64,000 nt of DNA from Azospirillum melinis (GCF_013340935.1 NZ_WHOS01000035.1:1-64000), one strand, 5' to 3'. Counted from the stretch's first letter, positions 29,467 through 39,052 are shown. A program made the numbers and translations. The notes: generated by a model not told the origin, from the sequence alone.

Positions 29467-29997
29467 ATGACGATTGACCAGACCGCCGCCGACCAGATTG
29501 CCGCTCCCATCACCCCCACCTGCGACCTGTTCGACCGCTTCAAGGACGACGCCCGCTATGTCCTGCCGGGCTTCCGCGACTTCGGCGCCGTCACCCGCTT
29601 CACCGGTCCGGTGGTCACCGTGAAGTGCCTGGAGGACAATTCCCGCGTCAAGGAACTGCTGGCAACCCCCGGTGCCGGCCGCGTTCTGGTGGTGGACGGC
29701 GCCGGCAGCCTGCGCTGCGCCCTGATGGGCGACATGATCGCCGCGTCGGCCGTCAAAAACGGCTGGGCCGGCGTGGTGATCTGGGGCTGCGTCCGCGATG
29801 TGGCCGAACTGGCGACCCTGCCGCTCGGCATCAAGGCGCTGGCATCGATCCCGCGCGCCTCCACCCGCCGCGAGCAGGGGCTGGTCGATGTGGCTGTCGA
29901 ACTGCCGGGCGCCGCCGTCCGGCCGGGCGACATCCTGTTCTCCGACGAGGACGGCATCGTGCTGCTGACGCCGGAGCAGGCGGCCGCGCTGAAGTAA
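29467..29997 (+). CDS. rraA: RraA-like protein / HMG aldolase fold
   Basis: The 176-residue product belongs to the RraA/MenG-like family. It has the GDM-AASAVKNGWAGVVIWGCVRDV core, with the Arg-Asp pair that in 4-hydroxy-4-methyl-2-oxoglutarate aldolases binds substrate and metal, and the typical VRPGDILFSDEDGIVLL end. E. coli RraA binds and inhibits RNase E; other members are metal-dependent aldolases. Length and the strongly RraA-like ends favour the RNase E regulator annotation, but activity cannot be decided from sequence. The ATG at 29467 fits the family start; the reading frame extends far upstream without homology. Confidence 0.82.
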   Translation: MTIDQTAADQIAAPITPTCDLFDRFKDDARYVLPGFRDFGAVTRFTGPVVTVKCLEDNSRVKELLATPGAGRVLVVDGAGSLRCALMGDMIAASAVKNGWAGVVIWGCVRDVAELATLPLGIKALASIPRASTRREQGLVDVAVELPGAAVRPGDILFSDEDGIVLLTPEQAAALK

Positions 29998-30095
29998 AGC
30001 CGGGAAGACGAAGTGGTCATACCAAGCGCCGGTAATACCAGTGCAAAAAGAATGGCAGCTTCGTCCTGCCCGCTTCACGTAAGCGGGGCGCCCCC

Positions 30096-30124
30096 TTGCA
30101 CTTTCATTTAAGCAGGCATATAAA
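30096..30124 (+). promoter_or_regulatory. Sigma-70 promoter of acnB
   Basis: TTGCAC (30096-30101) and TATAAA (30119-30124) are exactly 17 bases apart, in an AT-rich patch about 75 bases before the acnB start codon. This is the best housekeeping-type promoter in the window. A hairpin CCCGCTT/AAGCGGG (30069-30087) just upstream may end the preceding rraA transcript. Confidence 0.65.
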
Positions 30125-30199
30125 CCCGACCTGAGTTCAAGCGGGCCGTCTCACGGTTCCCATCCAAGGGCCGGCCTTTCATTTATGAGGAACCCTGCC

Positions 30200-32791
30200 G
30201 TGCTCGAAGCCTACCGCCAGCACGCGGCCGAACGCGCCGCCCTCGGAATCCCGGCTCTGCCCCTGACCGCGAAGCAGACGTCGGAGCTGATCGACCTGCT
30301 GAAGGCCCCGCCGGCGGGCGAGGAGGCCTTCCTCCTCGACCTCATCACCCACCGCGTTCCGGCCGGCGTCGACGATGCCGCCCGCGTCAAGGCCGGCTTC
30401 CTGGCCGCCGTCGCCAAGGGCGCCGACAGCTCTCCGCTGATCTCCAAGGTCAAGGCCACCGAACTGCTGGGCACCATGCTCGGCGGCTTCAACGTCCAGC
30501 CACTGATCGACCTGCTGTCGGATGCCGAGTGCGGCACCGCCGCCGCGGAAGGCCTGAAGAAGACCCTGCTGGTCTTCGACTTCTTCCACGACGTCAAGGA
30601 ACTGGCCGACAAGGGCAACGCCAACGCCAAGTCGGTGCTGCAGTCCTGGGCCGATGCCGAGTGGTTCACCTCGCGTCCGGAAGTCCCGGCGTCGATGACG
30701 CTCACCGTCTTCAAGGTGTCGGGCGAGACCAACACCGACGACCTGTCGCCGGCCCCCGACGCCTGGAGCCGTCCGGACATCCCGCTGCACGCGCTCGCCA
30801 TGCTGAAGAACCCGCGTCCGGGCATCGAGGCCGACGAGCCAGGCCAGCGCGGCCCGACGAAGCAGCTGGAAGCGCTGAAGCAGAAGGGCAACCTGATCGC
30901 CTATGTCGGCGACGTGGTCGGCACCGGCTCCTCGCGCAAGTCCGCCACCAACTCGGTGCTGTGGTTCACCGGTGAGGACATCCCGTTCGTCCCGAACAAG
31001 CGCTTCGGCGGCGTCTGCCTCGGCACCAAGATCGCCCCGATCTTCTTCAACACCATGGAAGACGCCGGCGCCCTGCCCATCGAACTCGACGTCAACAAGA
31101 TGGAGATGGGCGACGTCATCGAGCTGCGCCCCTATGAGGGCAAGGCGCTGAAGAACGGCGAGGTCATCGCCGAATTCACCGTGCGCTCCGAGGTGATCTT
31201 CGACGAGGTGCGTGCCGGCGGCCGCATCCCGCTGATCATCGGCCGTGGCCTGACCGCCCGTGCCCGCGAGGCGCTCGGCCTGCCGGCGTCGGAGCTGTTC
31301 CGCCAGCCGGCCTCCCCGGCCGACACCGGCAAGGGCTACACGCTGGCCCAGAAGATGGTCGGCCGCGCCTGTGGCCTGCCGGAAGGCAAGGGCGTCCGTC
31401 CGGGCACCTATTGCGAGCCGAAGATGACGACGGTGGGGTCGCAGGATACCACCGGCCCGATGACCCGCGACGAGCTGAAGGACCTGGCCTGCCTGGGCTT
31501 CTCGGCCGATCTGGTGATGCAGTCCTTCTGCCACACCGCCGCCTATCCGAAGCTGGTGGACGTCAAGACCCACCACGAGCTGCCGGACTTCATCTCCACC
31601 CGCGGCGGCGTGGCTCTGCGTCCGGGCGACGGCGTCATCCACTCCTGGCTGAACCGCCTGCTGCTGCCGGACACCGTGGGCACCGGCGGCGACAGCCATA
31701 CCCGCTTCCCGATCGGCATCAGCTTCCCGGCCGGCTCCGGTCTGGTTGCCTTCGCCGCGGCCACCGGCGTCATGCCGCTGGACATGCCGGAATCGGTCCT
31801 CGTCCGCTTCAAGGGCGAGATGCAGCCGGGCGTCACCCTGCGTGACCTCGTCAACGCCATCCCGCTCTACGCGATCAAGGCCGGCCTGCTGACGGTCGAG
31901 AAGAAGGGCAAGAAGAACATCTTCTCCGGCCGCGTGTTGGAGATCGAAGGTCTGCCGGACCTGAAGGTCGAGCAGGCGTTCGAGCTGACCGATGCCTCGG
32001 CCGAGCGCTCGGCGGCGGGCTGCACCGTGCTCCTGAACAAGGAGCCGATCATCGAGTACATGACCTCCAACATCACGCTGATGAAGTGGATGATCGCCAA
32101 CGGGTACGCCGATGCGCGCACCCTGGAGCGCCGCATCAAGGCGATGGAGGCGTGGATCGCCGATCCGCAGCTGCTGCGTCCGGACGCCGATGCCGACTAT
32201 GCCGCGGTGATCGAGATCGATCTGGCCGACATCAAGGAGCCGATCCTGGCCTGCCCGAACGATCCGGACGACGTGAAGACGCTGTCCGAGGTCGCCGGCG
32301 ACAAGATCGACGAGGTGTTCATCGGCTCCTGCATGACCAACATCGGCCACTTCCGCGCCGCAGGTAAGATCCTGAACGGGAATTCGGACATCCCGACCCG
32401 CCTGTGGATCGCACCGCCGACGAAGATGGACGCGATGATGCTGACCGAGGAGGGCTACTACGCCACCCTCGGCAAGGCCGGCGCCCGCATGGAGATGCCG
32501 GGCTGCAGCTTGTGCATGGGCAACCAGGCGCAGGTCCGCAAGGGTTCGACCGCCGTCTCCACCTCGACCCGCAACTTCCCGAACCGTCTGGGCATCGACA
32601 CCCGCGTCTACCTGTCGTCGGCCGAACTGGCCGCCGTCGCGGCGCTGCTGGGCAAGATCCCGACGACCGAGGAGTATCTCGCCCAGGTCGGCGTGGTGAA
32701 CAAGTCCGCCTCCGACATCTACCGCTACATGAACTTCGACCAGATCCCGGCCTTCCAGGAAGTCGCGGACAAGGTCGCCGTTCCGGCCTGA
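30200..32791 (+). CDS. acnB: Aconitate hydratase B
   Basis: The 863-residue product interconverts citrate and isocitrate in the TCA cycle and usually also works on 2-methylisocitrate. The N-terminal AcnB HEAT-like domain starts LEAYRQHAAERAALG. The 4Fe-4S ligands are Cys711 in SCMTNIGHF and Cys769/Cys772 in CSLCMGNQ, nearly the same numbering as E. coli AcnB. I chose GTG 30200 because GAGGAA lies seven bases upstream and the protein then begins exactly where the family does; an ATG at 30185 would overlap that ribosome site. A clear sigma-70 promoter precedes and an intrinsic terminator follows, so it is a single-gene unit. Confidence 0.95.
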   Translation: MLEAYRQHAAERAALGIPALPLTAKQTSELIDLLKAPPAGEEAFLLDLITHRVPAGVDDAARVKAGFLAAVAKGADSSPLISKVKATELLGTMLGGFNVQPLIDLLSDAECGTAAAEGLKKTLLVFDFFHDVKELADKGNANAKSVLQSWADAEWFTSRPEVPASMTLTVFKVSGETNTDDLSPAPDAWSRPDIPLHALAMLKNPRPGIEADEPGQRGPTKQLEALKQKGNLIAYVGDVVGTGSSRKSATNSVLWFTGEDIPFVPNKRFGGVCLGTKIAPIFFNTMEDAGALPIELDVNKMEMGDVIELRPYEGKALKNGEVIAEFTVRSEVIFDEVRAGGRIPLIIGRGLTARAREALGLPASELFRQPASPADTGKGYTLAQKMVGRACGLPEGKGVRPGTYCEPKMTTVGSQDTTGPMTRDELKDLACLGFSADLVMQSFCHTAAYPKLVDVKTHHELPDFISTRGGVALRPGDGVIHSWLNRLLLPDTVGTGGDSHTRFPIGISFPAGSGLVAFAAATGVMPLDMPESVLVRFKGEMQPGVTLRDLVNAIPLYAIKAGLLTVEKKGKKNIFSGRVLEIEGLPDLKVEQAFELTDASAERSAAGCTVLLNKEPIIEYMTSNITLMKWMIANGYADARTLERRIKAMEAWIADPQLLRPDADADYAAVIEIDLADIKEPILACPNDPDDVKTLSEVAGDKIDEVFIGSCMTNIGHFRAAGKILNGNSDIPTRLWIAPPTKMDAMMLTEEGYYATLGKAGARMEMPGCSLCMGNQAQVRKGSTAVSTSTRNFPNRLGIDTRVYLSSAELAAVAALLGKIPTTEEYLAQVGVVNKSASDIYRYMNFDQIPAFQEVADKVAVPA

Positions 32792-32817
32792 TGGCCGCAA
32801 GCAGCGGTCGGTAAAGG

Positions 32818-32852
32818 AAACCCCCGCCGGTGCGATCCGGCGGGGGTTTTTC
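32818..32852 (+). terminator. Rho-independent terminator of acnB
   Basis: AAACCCCCGCCGG pairs perfectly with CCGGCGGGGGTTT across a six-base loop and runs into TTTTTCTT. It starts 27 bases after the acnB stop codon. Confidence 0.9.
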
Positions 32853-32877
32853 TTGCCGGCACCAAATGAGGCGGAGG

Positions 32878-33777
32878 TCAGGGCGCGCGATAGGCGCTGC
32901 GGTCCTCCGCCCGCGCCGGCTTTTCCAGATAGATCCCCTGCCGCGGGATGGCGATGCTGTCGAACTCGTCGGCCAGCTTATGCAGCGCGGCCCGCATCTC
33001 GGCCCCCTGCATCGGTTCGCCATGGCCGGTGATGACCAGCTCCGGATCCAGGGCGGCCAACCGGGCGACCGCCTCCCGCGCCTTGTCCCACTCCACCGTG
33101 AAATACATCGGCGGTCCGTGCATCTCGGCCCGCTGAACCGCGACGGCATAGGCCGACTCCTGGCCCGTGGTGACGAAGGCGTCACCGACGATCATCGAGC
33201 GGTCATGCTCCCGCCAGAGGGAGACATGGCCGACACTGTGCCCCGGCGTGTGAACCCAGCGCCAACCCGGCATCATCGGGACCGATCCGTCCTCCGGCAG
33301 GGCGCGCAGGCGCGATCCGACATCCACCGGCTTGCGCGGGTAGAAGCGCGCCAAGGCCGCCATCGCTCCGCCGCCGACCGACGGGTCGCCGGGCGGGTAG
33401 GCGGCCCGACCGTTCAGATAGGGGTGCTCCAGCGGGTGGGCGTAGACCGGGGCGTCCCATTCCTCCGCCAGATCCTCCAGAACCCCGACATGGTCGAAAT
33501 GGCCGTGGGTCAGGACGATGGCGGCGGGTCGGGCATCGCGACCGAACCGCTCCGCCGCGGCGGAGCGGATGAAGCCCTTGGTGCCCATCAAACCGGCGTC
33601 GATCAGCACCCAGCCGCGGTCTCCGGCTCCGGGTTGACCCCAGAAGACCACATTGACGATGCCAAGCCGCCGATAGGCGAGGTCAGGCGCGATCTCGTGC
33701 GTGTGGTCGTTGCGCAATGCATCGAGCGCCGGATCGATCGCGCTGCTGTCCTCAGACAACGGAATCTGCGAGGCCAT
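32878..33777 (-). CDS. MBL-fold metallo-hydrolase
   Basis: The 299-residue product has the metallo-beta-lactamase signature THGHFDH (His91, His93, Asp95, His96), a downstream TPGHSVGH providing the next His, GDAF with the bridging Asp, and VITGHGEPM with the final His. It should bind two metals, usually Zn, and hydrolyse a small ester, thioester or lactone in the cytoplasm; the N-terminus carries no signal peptide. ATG 33777 is preferred; the frame extends to a TTG at 33810. It converges on acnB, whose terminator separates them. Substrate unknown. Confidence 0.85.
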   Translation of the reverse strand: MASQIPLSEDSSAIDPALDALRNDHTHEIAPDLAYRRLGIVNVVFWGQPGAGDRGWVLIDAGLMGTKGFIRSAAAERFGRDARPAAIVLTHGHFDHVGVLEDLAEEWDAPVYAHPLEHPYLNGRAAYPPGDPSVGGGAMAALARFYPRKPVDVGSRLRALPEDGSVPMMPGWRWVHTPGHSVGHVSLWREHDRSMIVGDAFVTTGQESAYAVAVQRAEMHGPPMYFTVEWDKAREAVARLAALDPELVITGHGEPMQGAEMRAALHKLADEFDSIAIPRQGIYLEKPARAEDRSAYRAP

Positions 33778-34060
33778 GGCCGTCCATCTCCCACCTGTGT
33801 CCTTGGACAACAGTACTGAGCGGCGCTCGTCCTGTTTTCGGCTTCGGTTTTCCTGCCTTGCTCAAATCCCGCTGCAGGTCGAAGACTGCCTCAAATAGGG
33901 GAAAGTCCGACGATGGCGGCGAACGGTCGCGGTTCCCGTCGGAGCGCTGCGAAACCCATGATCGCGCTTTCAAAATCCTGTCGTATCGGTCAGAAAAGGA
34001 TACATGCCGTGGCCGGCGGATATGGTCCGGCACAAAATGGTCATCCTGGGAGAACCAATC

Positions 34061-35170
34061 ATGCGTCTCACCGTCCTTTCCTTCGTCAGCGCGACGGCAC
34101 TGCTGGCCGGCTTCGGCACGGCGCAGGCCGATATCGTGATCGGCCTGGGCACGGCGACGACCGGCCCGGTCGCGGCGCTGGGCGAGCAGTCGGTGTACGG
34201 AGCCAAGCAGGCGGTTGCGGACATCAACGCCAAGGGCGGCGTGCTGGGTCAGAAGCTGGTGCTGAAGGTGGGCGACGATGCCTGCGACCCGCGTCAGGCG
34301 GTGGCCGTCGCCAACCAGTTCGTGCGTGAGAAGGTGACGGCGGTGGTCGGCCATCTCTGCTCCGGCGCCAGCATCCCGGCGGCCGACGTCTACCAGGAGG
34401 AAGGCGTGGTGATGGTCACCCCGACCGCCACCAATCCGCTGCTGACCGCCAAGGGCCATCCCAACATCTTCCGCGTCTGCGGCCGCGACGACCAGCAGGG
34501 CGTGGTTGCCGGGAACTATCTGGCCCAGACCTTCAAGGGCAAGAACGTCGCGGTGCTGGACGACAAGCAGGCCTATGGCAAGGGGCTGGCCGACGTCGTG
34601 GTGGAGACGCTGGAGAAGGCCGGCGGCAAGGTCGCCTATCGCGGGTCGGTTACGGCGGGTGAGAAGGACTTCTCGGCGCTGATCACCAGCCTGAAGGACA
34701 AGAACATCGATGCCGTCTATTACGGCGGCTACCATCCGGAACTGGGCCTGATCGTCCGTCAGGCGCAGGAACAGGGTATGAAGCCGCAGTTCATCGCCGG
34801 CGACGGCCTGAACAACCAGGAATACTGGTCGATTACCGGCCCGGCCGGCGAGGGCACGCTGTACACCGACAGCGCGTCGGCGGCGAGCGATCCGAAGGCG
34901 CAGGAACTGATCGCGTCCTTCAAGAAGGCCGGCCTGCCGGAGCCGGGCAACTTCGCCTTCTACAGCTATGCCGCGGTCCAGGTGATCGCCGAGGGGCTCC
35001 AGAAGGCCGGCAGCACGGACAGCGGCAAGCTGGCGAAGACCCTGCATTCCGGCAGCTATGACACCGTCGTCGGCCCGGTGGAATTCGACAAGAAGGGCGA
35101 CATCACCAAGCCGAACTATGTCATGTATGTCTGGAGCAACGGCCAGCCCAAGATGGTGGCCCAGAAGTAA
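34061..35170 (+). CDS. Branched-chain amino acid-type ABC substrate-binding protein
   Basis: The 369-residue product is a LivK-like periplasmic binding protein: signal peptide MRLTVLSFVSATALLAGFGTAQA (~23 residues), then DIVIGLGTATTGPVAALGEQ, the QAVADINAKGGVLGQKL segment, and the conserved ligand region HLCSGASIPAADVYQ. It would bring leucine/isoleucine/valine or another amino acid to a LivHMGF permease. The usual partner genes are absent on both sides, so it is either an orphan that shares a permease encoded elsewhere or a receptor accessory. GGGAG precedes ATG 34061; the frame extends upstream without a signal peptide. Confidence 0.88.
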   Translation: MRLTVLSFVSATALLAGFGTAQADIVIGLGTATTGPVAALGEQSVYGAKQAVADINAKGGVLGQKLVLKVGDDACDPRQAVAVANQFVREKVTAVVGHLCSGASIPAADVYQEEGVVMVTPTATNPLLTAKGHPNIFRVCGRDDQQGVVAGNYLAQTFKGKNVAVLDDKQAYGKGLADVVVETLEKAGGKVAYRGSVTAGEKDFSALITSLKDKNIDAVYYGGYHPELGLIVRQAQEQGMKPQFIAGDGLNNQEYWSITGPAGEGTLYTDSASAASDPKAQELIASFKKAGLPEPGNFAFYSYAAVQVIAEGLQKAGSTDSGKLAKTLHSGSYDTVVGPVEFDKKGDITKPNYVMYVWSNGQPKMVAQK

Positions 35171-35182
35171 CCAAAGCAGGGT

Positions 35183-35215
35183 GCCGGCCCACCATCATGC
35201 GTGGGCCGGCTCTTC
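35183..35215. terminator. Terminator between the convergent livK-like and GGDEF-EAL genes
   Basis: GCCGGCCCAC (35183-35192) pairs perfectly with GTGGGCCGGC (35201-35210), followed by a pyrimidine-rich TCTTCC. It begins 12 bases after the binding-protein stop and overlaps the last codons of the leftward gene. Confidence 0.65.
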
Positions 35216-38200
35216 CATCTCAAGAATCTCCGGTTTCTTCGTATATTTGGCGATGAAGTCTTCGACCGGCATCGGGCGGTCGAAGTAATAGCCCTGGAAA
35301 ACCGCGCAGCCACGATCCTCGAGAAAGTCCCGTTCGGCCGCGGTTTCAACCCCTTCCGCCACCACCTTCAGGCCAAGACGGCTGGCAATCGACAGCATCG
35401 TCTCCACCAGCACCGCATTGTGGCTGTTGCTGTCGACATCCTGGACGAAGGAGCGGTCGATCTTGATTTCCCGCACCGGCAGCCGCTTCAGGTAGGACAG
35501 CGACGAGAAGCCGGTGCCGAAATCGTCCAGCGAGAAGGAAATGCCGAGAGCGGCAAGCTCCGACATCTTGGCGACGGTGTCGGCGCAGTCGCCGACCGCG
35601 ATGCCTTCGGTGATCTCCAGCATCAGGCGGCGCGGGTCGGTCCGGGTGGCACGCAGAGCGGCGATGACGCCAGCGCAAAAGTTCGGCTGACGGAACTGGC
35701 GCGGGCTGATGTTGACCGACAGGTGGCAGTCGCTGCCGGCATCGGACAGCCGGCGAAGCACATGGCAGGCCTCCATCAGGACCCAATCGCCGATGGGCAG
35801 AATCAGGCCGGATTCCTCGGCCTCCGCGATGAAGGCGCCGGGGGCGACGAAGCCGCGTTGCGGATGCTGCCAACGGATCAGCGCTTCCGCCGCCACCAGC
35901 GTGCCGTCGGCGCTGGTCTGCGGTTGCAGGAACAGGGTGAATTCTCCGGCATCGACCGCCTTGCGCAAATCCTGGAGCAGCAGCAGCCGGGCCTGGGCCT
36001 CGATCAGCATGGTGGGGTCATAGTCGCGGATGGTGTTCCGTCTGCTGTCCTTGGCGGCATACATGGCGGTGTCGGCCTGCTTCAGCAGATCCTCGACCGA
36101 CTCGTCCGGCGTCTTGGGGAAGACGGTCAGCCCGATGCTGGCGGAGATGCTGTGCTCGCAGCAGTCGAGCTGGAAGGGTTGGGCCACGGCCAGCCGGAGC
36201 TTTTCCGCCACCTTTGAGGCGATGGCGGTCGCCTCCTCCAGCGTGGTGCCAATGTCCGGCAACAGGATGACGAACTCGTCCCCGCTCAACCGGCAGACCA
36301 GATCGCCCTTGCGCAGGGTGGCGTTGAGCCGTGCCGCCAGTTCGCGCAGCAGCATGTCGCCGATCATGTGGCCGCGGGCGTCGTTCAAACCCTTGAAATC
36401 GTCCAGATCGAGGAACATCAGCGCACCGCAGTGCGCGCCCAGCCGGGCCGCCCGCAGATGGACGTCAAGATGCTCCATCAGCAGGCGCCGGTTCGGCAGG
36501 TTGGTCAGCGGGTCGTAGAAGGCGAGATTTTCGATCTGCCGCGCCGCCTGCTTCCGCTCGGTGACGTCCATCACCACGGTCAGATAGCCGCGGATCGCAC
36601 CGCCGCTGTCGCGCAGCACGCTGGTGACGGTGGAAATCGAGATGCGGGCGCCGTTCCTGCGCACTCCGGTCCATTCGCCGGGTTCGGGCCGGCCGCTGCA
36701 CCGGGTGTGGGCGACCAGCGCCGCGAAATCCGCCTTTACCGGACGGTCGAGTTCGATGGACAGCCCGTCGGCGTGGGCGCGCAGTTCGTCCGGGTCATAG
36801 AGGCGCGGCAGGTCGGCGCTGCCGATCATCTCCGCCGCCGGGTAGCCGAAGATGCGCTCCGCCTCGCGGTTGAAGACACGGACGACGCCGTCCAGCGTGG
36901 TGGCGATGATGCCGCAGGCGGCGCTTTCGAGGATTCCGGTGTTCAGCGACAGGCTGTCCTTCAACGCCTCGCGGCTGGCATAGGTCTCGGTCACATCCTG
37001 GAAGACCATGACGACGCCGTGCAGCGTGCCGTCCCGGTCGCGGATGGGCGAGGCCATGTCGGCGATGTGGCTGCGGGCTCCGTCACGCGACACCAGAACG
37101 GTGTGGTTGGCGAGGCCGACCATGTCGCCGTTTGCCAGCACCTGCTCGACCGGCACCGGCACCCGCCGCCCCGTCTCCGCATTCTGGATGTCGAACACCT
37201 CGGCCACCGGTCGGCCGGCGGCCTCGCCCAGGGTCCAGCCGGTCAGCCGCTCCGCCACCGGATTCATCAGACTGACGCGGCCGGCGGTGTCGGTGGCGAT
37301 CAGCCCGTCGCCGATGGACAGCAGGGTGACGCGGGCCTGCTCCTTTTCCCGCCAGAGGTCGCGCTCCGACTGGTGCAGGGCGTCATAGGGGTGATGCACA
37401 GCGGTCACGAACACGGCGCGGTACAGATACCAATAGCCGATGACCTTGTAGACATGGCCTGCCATGTTCGCGAGATCGTAGACGCTGAGATAGAGCGTGA
37501 AGCACAGTTCGCTGATCGCGATGGCGATTGCGGCGATCACCATGCGGTGGACGTCGAGCGTATGCGCCGCGCGCCGACGGCGGTAGAACATCGCCGCGGC
37601 CCCGGCATAGAGAAGGACCAGCAGATATTCGGCCGCGATTTTCAGCGGCGTCAGCCCGCTCCCGGCCACATAGGTGCGCGGCAGCAGGTCGGGGTGCCAC
37701 AGGACCGCCCAGAAGATCGCGGCGCTCGTCAGCAGCACCCCGCCGATGAGCGGATAACGCAAGGCCACCGAGTTCCCCGCTCCAGCCTTCCAGGGAAGGA
37801 CGGCCGCCATCAGCAGGGCCAGCGCCGCCACCAGCCGGGCGCCGAGCCAGAAGGCGATGGCCTTTTCCGGGCCGGCCGGCGTCACGAAGTCGGGCATGCC
37901 GGTGAAGGATAGCAGATGCCCGAAATCGAGCAGCGCCACGCCGAGGAAGCAGGTGGACAGCGCCATCAGGGCCGGCGGGGTGTCGTCGTTCCGGGAGTGC
38001 CAGCCGATGGCGAAGATCAGGGTGGCGACGGCGATGGAGAAGGTCTCGAAGAAGGTGTGCAACGGCAGGTAATGGGCCAACTCCACCGACCCCGGCACAC
38101 GGGCTCCCTGAAGCACGAGCAGGAAGGGAACGGAAAGGGTGACGAGCGTGGCGATGGCGCCGGGGGGCTCGGCACGGCCTTGCACCGTCCCCGTCTGCTT

Positions 38201-38218
38201 TGGGACTGTTCCGGTCAT
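35195..38218 (-). CDS. Membrane PAS-GGDEF-EAL cyclic-di-GMP protein
   Basis: The 1007-residue product has a MASE3-type N-terminal membrane sensor (~residues 20-275, about seven helices), two PAS domains (~285-400 and ~405-535, each with a PAC end), a GGDEF domain with SGDEF at 645-649 and an RKGD inhibitory site five residues before it, and an EAL domain with EAL at 778-780, NISPRQF, and DDFGTGFSSLSYLKRL. GGDEF makes and EAL breaks cyclic di-GMP, which switches motility and biofilm. SGDEF replaces the first Gly but can be active, and the EAL side looks complete, so the net activity is not predictable. ATG 38218 has a strong GGGGAG ribosome site. Confidence 0.92.
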   Translation of the reverse strand: MTGTVPKQTGTVQGRAEPPGAIATLVTLSVPFLLVLQGARVPGSVELAHYLPLHTFFETFSIAVATLIFAIGWHSRNDDTPPALMALSTCFLGVALLDFGHLLSFTGMPDFVTPAGPEKAIAFWLGARLVAALALLMAAVLPWKAGAGNSVALRYPLIGGVLLTSAAIFWAVLWHPDLLPRTYVAGSGLTPLKIAAEYLLVLLYAGAAAMFYRRRRAAHTLDVHRMVIAAIAIAISELCFTLYLSVYDLANMAGHVYKVIGYWYLYRAVFVTAVHHPYDALHQSERDLWREKEQARVTLLSIGDGLIATDTAGRVSLMNPVAERLTGWTLGEAAGRPVAEVFDIQNAETGRRVPVPVEQVLANGDMVGLANHTVLVSRDGARSHIADMASPIRDRDGTLHGVVMVFQDVTETYASREALKDSLSLNTGILESAACGIIATTLDGVVRVFNREAERIFGYPAAEMIGSADLPRLYDPDELRAHADGLSIELDRPVKADFAALVAHTRCSGRPEPGEWTGVRRNGARISISTVTSVLRDSGGAIRGYLTVVMDVTERKQAARQIENLAFYDPLTNLPNRRLLMEHLDVHLRAARLGAHCGALMFLDLDDFKGLNDARGHMIGDMLLRELAARLNATLRKGDLVCRLSGDEFVILLPDIGTTLEEATAIASKVAEKLRLAVAQPFQLDCCEHSISASIGLTVFPKTPDESVEDLLKQADTAMYAAKDSRRNTIRDYDPTMLIEAQARLLLLQDLRKAVDAGEFTLFLQPQTSADGTLVAAEALIRWQHPQRGFVAPGAFIAEAEESGLILPIGDWVLMEACHVLRRLSDAGSDCHLSVNISPRQFRQPNFCAGVIAALRATRTDPRRLMLEITEGIAVGDCADTVAKMSELAALGISFSLDDFGTGFSSLSYLKRLPVREIKIDRSFVQDVDSNSHNAVLVETMLSIASRLGLKVVAEGVETAAERDFLEDRGCAVFQGYYFDRPMPVEDFIAKYTKKPEILEMEEPAHA

Positions 38219-38676
38219 TTCGCTCCCCCCGGCCACTGGGTCGGTCACCCTGCCCGCGGACCTTGTACCTCTTATGGGTACATTAGAGCTTAACGGCATT
38301 AAGGGTCCAGACACGGACAACCCTTATCGAACCGGACGCTTGGAACACTGTGAAACAGTTTTCGGAGGTTGTTGCACTGTTCAGTGCGCCCGGCCTGTGT
38401 GGAGATCGCGAAGAACTTGCGAAGAACGTGCATGGCGGCTTTTCCAGAGCGAGGAAGGCGTGCGCATTGTATCCCATCGGTCGTAAAGCATGTGGGCGCT
38501 TGGGAAAAACCGACATCAAGGCATTGATCTGCATGAGAGATTTGCGGATTCGGCGTCCCCTGTCCGGCACCGCAAGATCATAAGCGACGGCGCGTCAGGT
38601 TGATTGCCCCGCGCTGCTGCCAACCTCTATCCTCGACCGGGTCGGGCCTGTCGACCACGCCGGAAAGGAATGCCGC
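38219..38676. other. Divergent region with several inverted repeats
   Basis: No supported gene in ~460 bp between the GGDEF-EAL gene and the ABM monooxygenase gene. Visible inverted repeats are TGTACC-N7-GGTACA (38264-38282), ACTGT-GAA-ACAGT (about 38347-38359) and GCACTG-TT-CAGTGC (38374-38387). A 77-codon frame from GTG 38350 has no ribosome site or recognisable product. Confidence 0.5.
38264..38282. promoter_or_regulatory. Inverted repeat upstream of the GGDEF-EAL gene
   Basis: TGTACC-TCTTATG-GGTACA is a perfect 6-base inverted repeat, 46 bases in front of the start codon of the leftward cyclic-di-GMP gene. It may be an operator; no matching regulator can be named. Confidence 0.4.
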
Positions 38677-39003
38677 ATGTTCATCGCGATGAACCGTTTC
38701 AAGGTCCGCCATGGGGCCGAGCAGGAGTTCGAGGAGGTCTGGCTGAACCGCGAGGTGCATTTGCACAAGGTGCCGGGCTTCGTCGAGTTCCACATGCTGC
38801 GGGGGCCCGACCGGGACGATCACCGGCTCTATTCCTCCCACACGGTTTGGGAGTCCGAAGGCGCCTTCCAGGGCTGGACGCGGTCGGAAGCCTTCCGCAA
38901 CGCCCACGGCAATGCCGGTGCCCGCAAGCCGCTTTATGTCGGGCCGCCGGAGTTTGAGGGATTCGAGGTTATCCAGACCGTGGCGCGCGATCCGAACGCC
39001 TGA
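38677..39003 (+). CDS. ABM-fold monooxygenase, HmoA/IsdG-like
   Basis: The 108-residue product is a small antibiotic-biosynthesis-monooxygenase fold protein, starting MFIAMNRFKVRHGAEQEFEE, with HLHKVPGFVEFHMLRG and SHTVWESEGAFQGWTRSEAF, as in heme-degrading monooxygenases of the HmoA/IsdG type. The TVWES...F...W...FRNAH pattern fits these heme oxygenases, which would release iron from heme in the cytoplasm. AAGGA precedes ATG 38677. The pirin gene follows 49 bases downstream on the same strand, so the two may be co-transcribed. Heme as substrate is an inference. Confidence 0.78.
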   Translation: MFIAMNRFKVRHGAEQEFEEVWLNREVHLHKVPGFVEFHMLRGPDRDDHRLYSSHTVWESEGAFQGWTRSEAFRNAHGNAGARKPLYVGPPEFEGFEVIQTVARDPNA

Positions 39004-39030
39004 ACGAAACAAGCCTGAACGAAACAAGCC
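39001..39030 (+). repeat. Two-copy 15-bp direct repeat
   Basis: TGAACGAAACAAGCC occurs twice in tandem, starting at the stop codon of the ABM gene and ending in the leader of the pirin gene; a degenerate third copy begins TCAACC. A simple duplication; no function suggested. Confidence 0.8.
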
Positions 39031-39052
39031 TCAACCGTCGGGAGGAAGACCC

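Noticed and set aside
30179..32800. 873-codon open frame antisense to acnB
   Set aside because: Pure shadow of the highly GC-rich acnB codons.
38350..38583. 77-codon frame as a small protein gene
   Set aside because: GTG start without a ribosome site, no homology recognised, and it overlaps inverted repeats of a control region.
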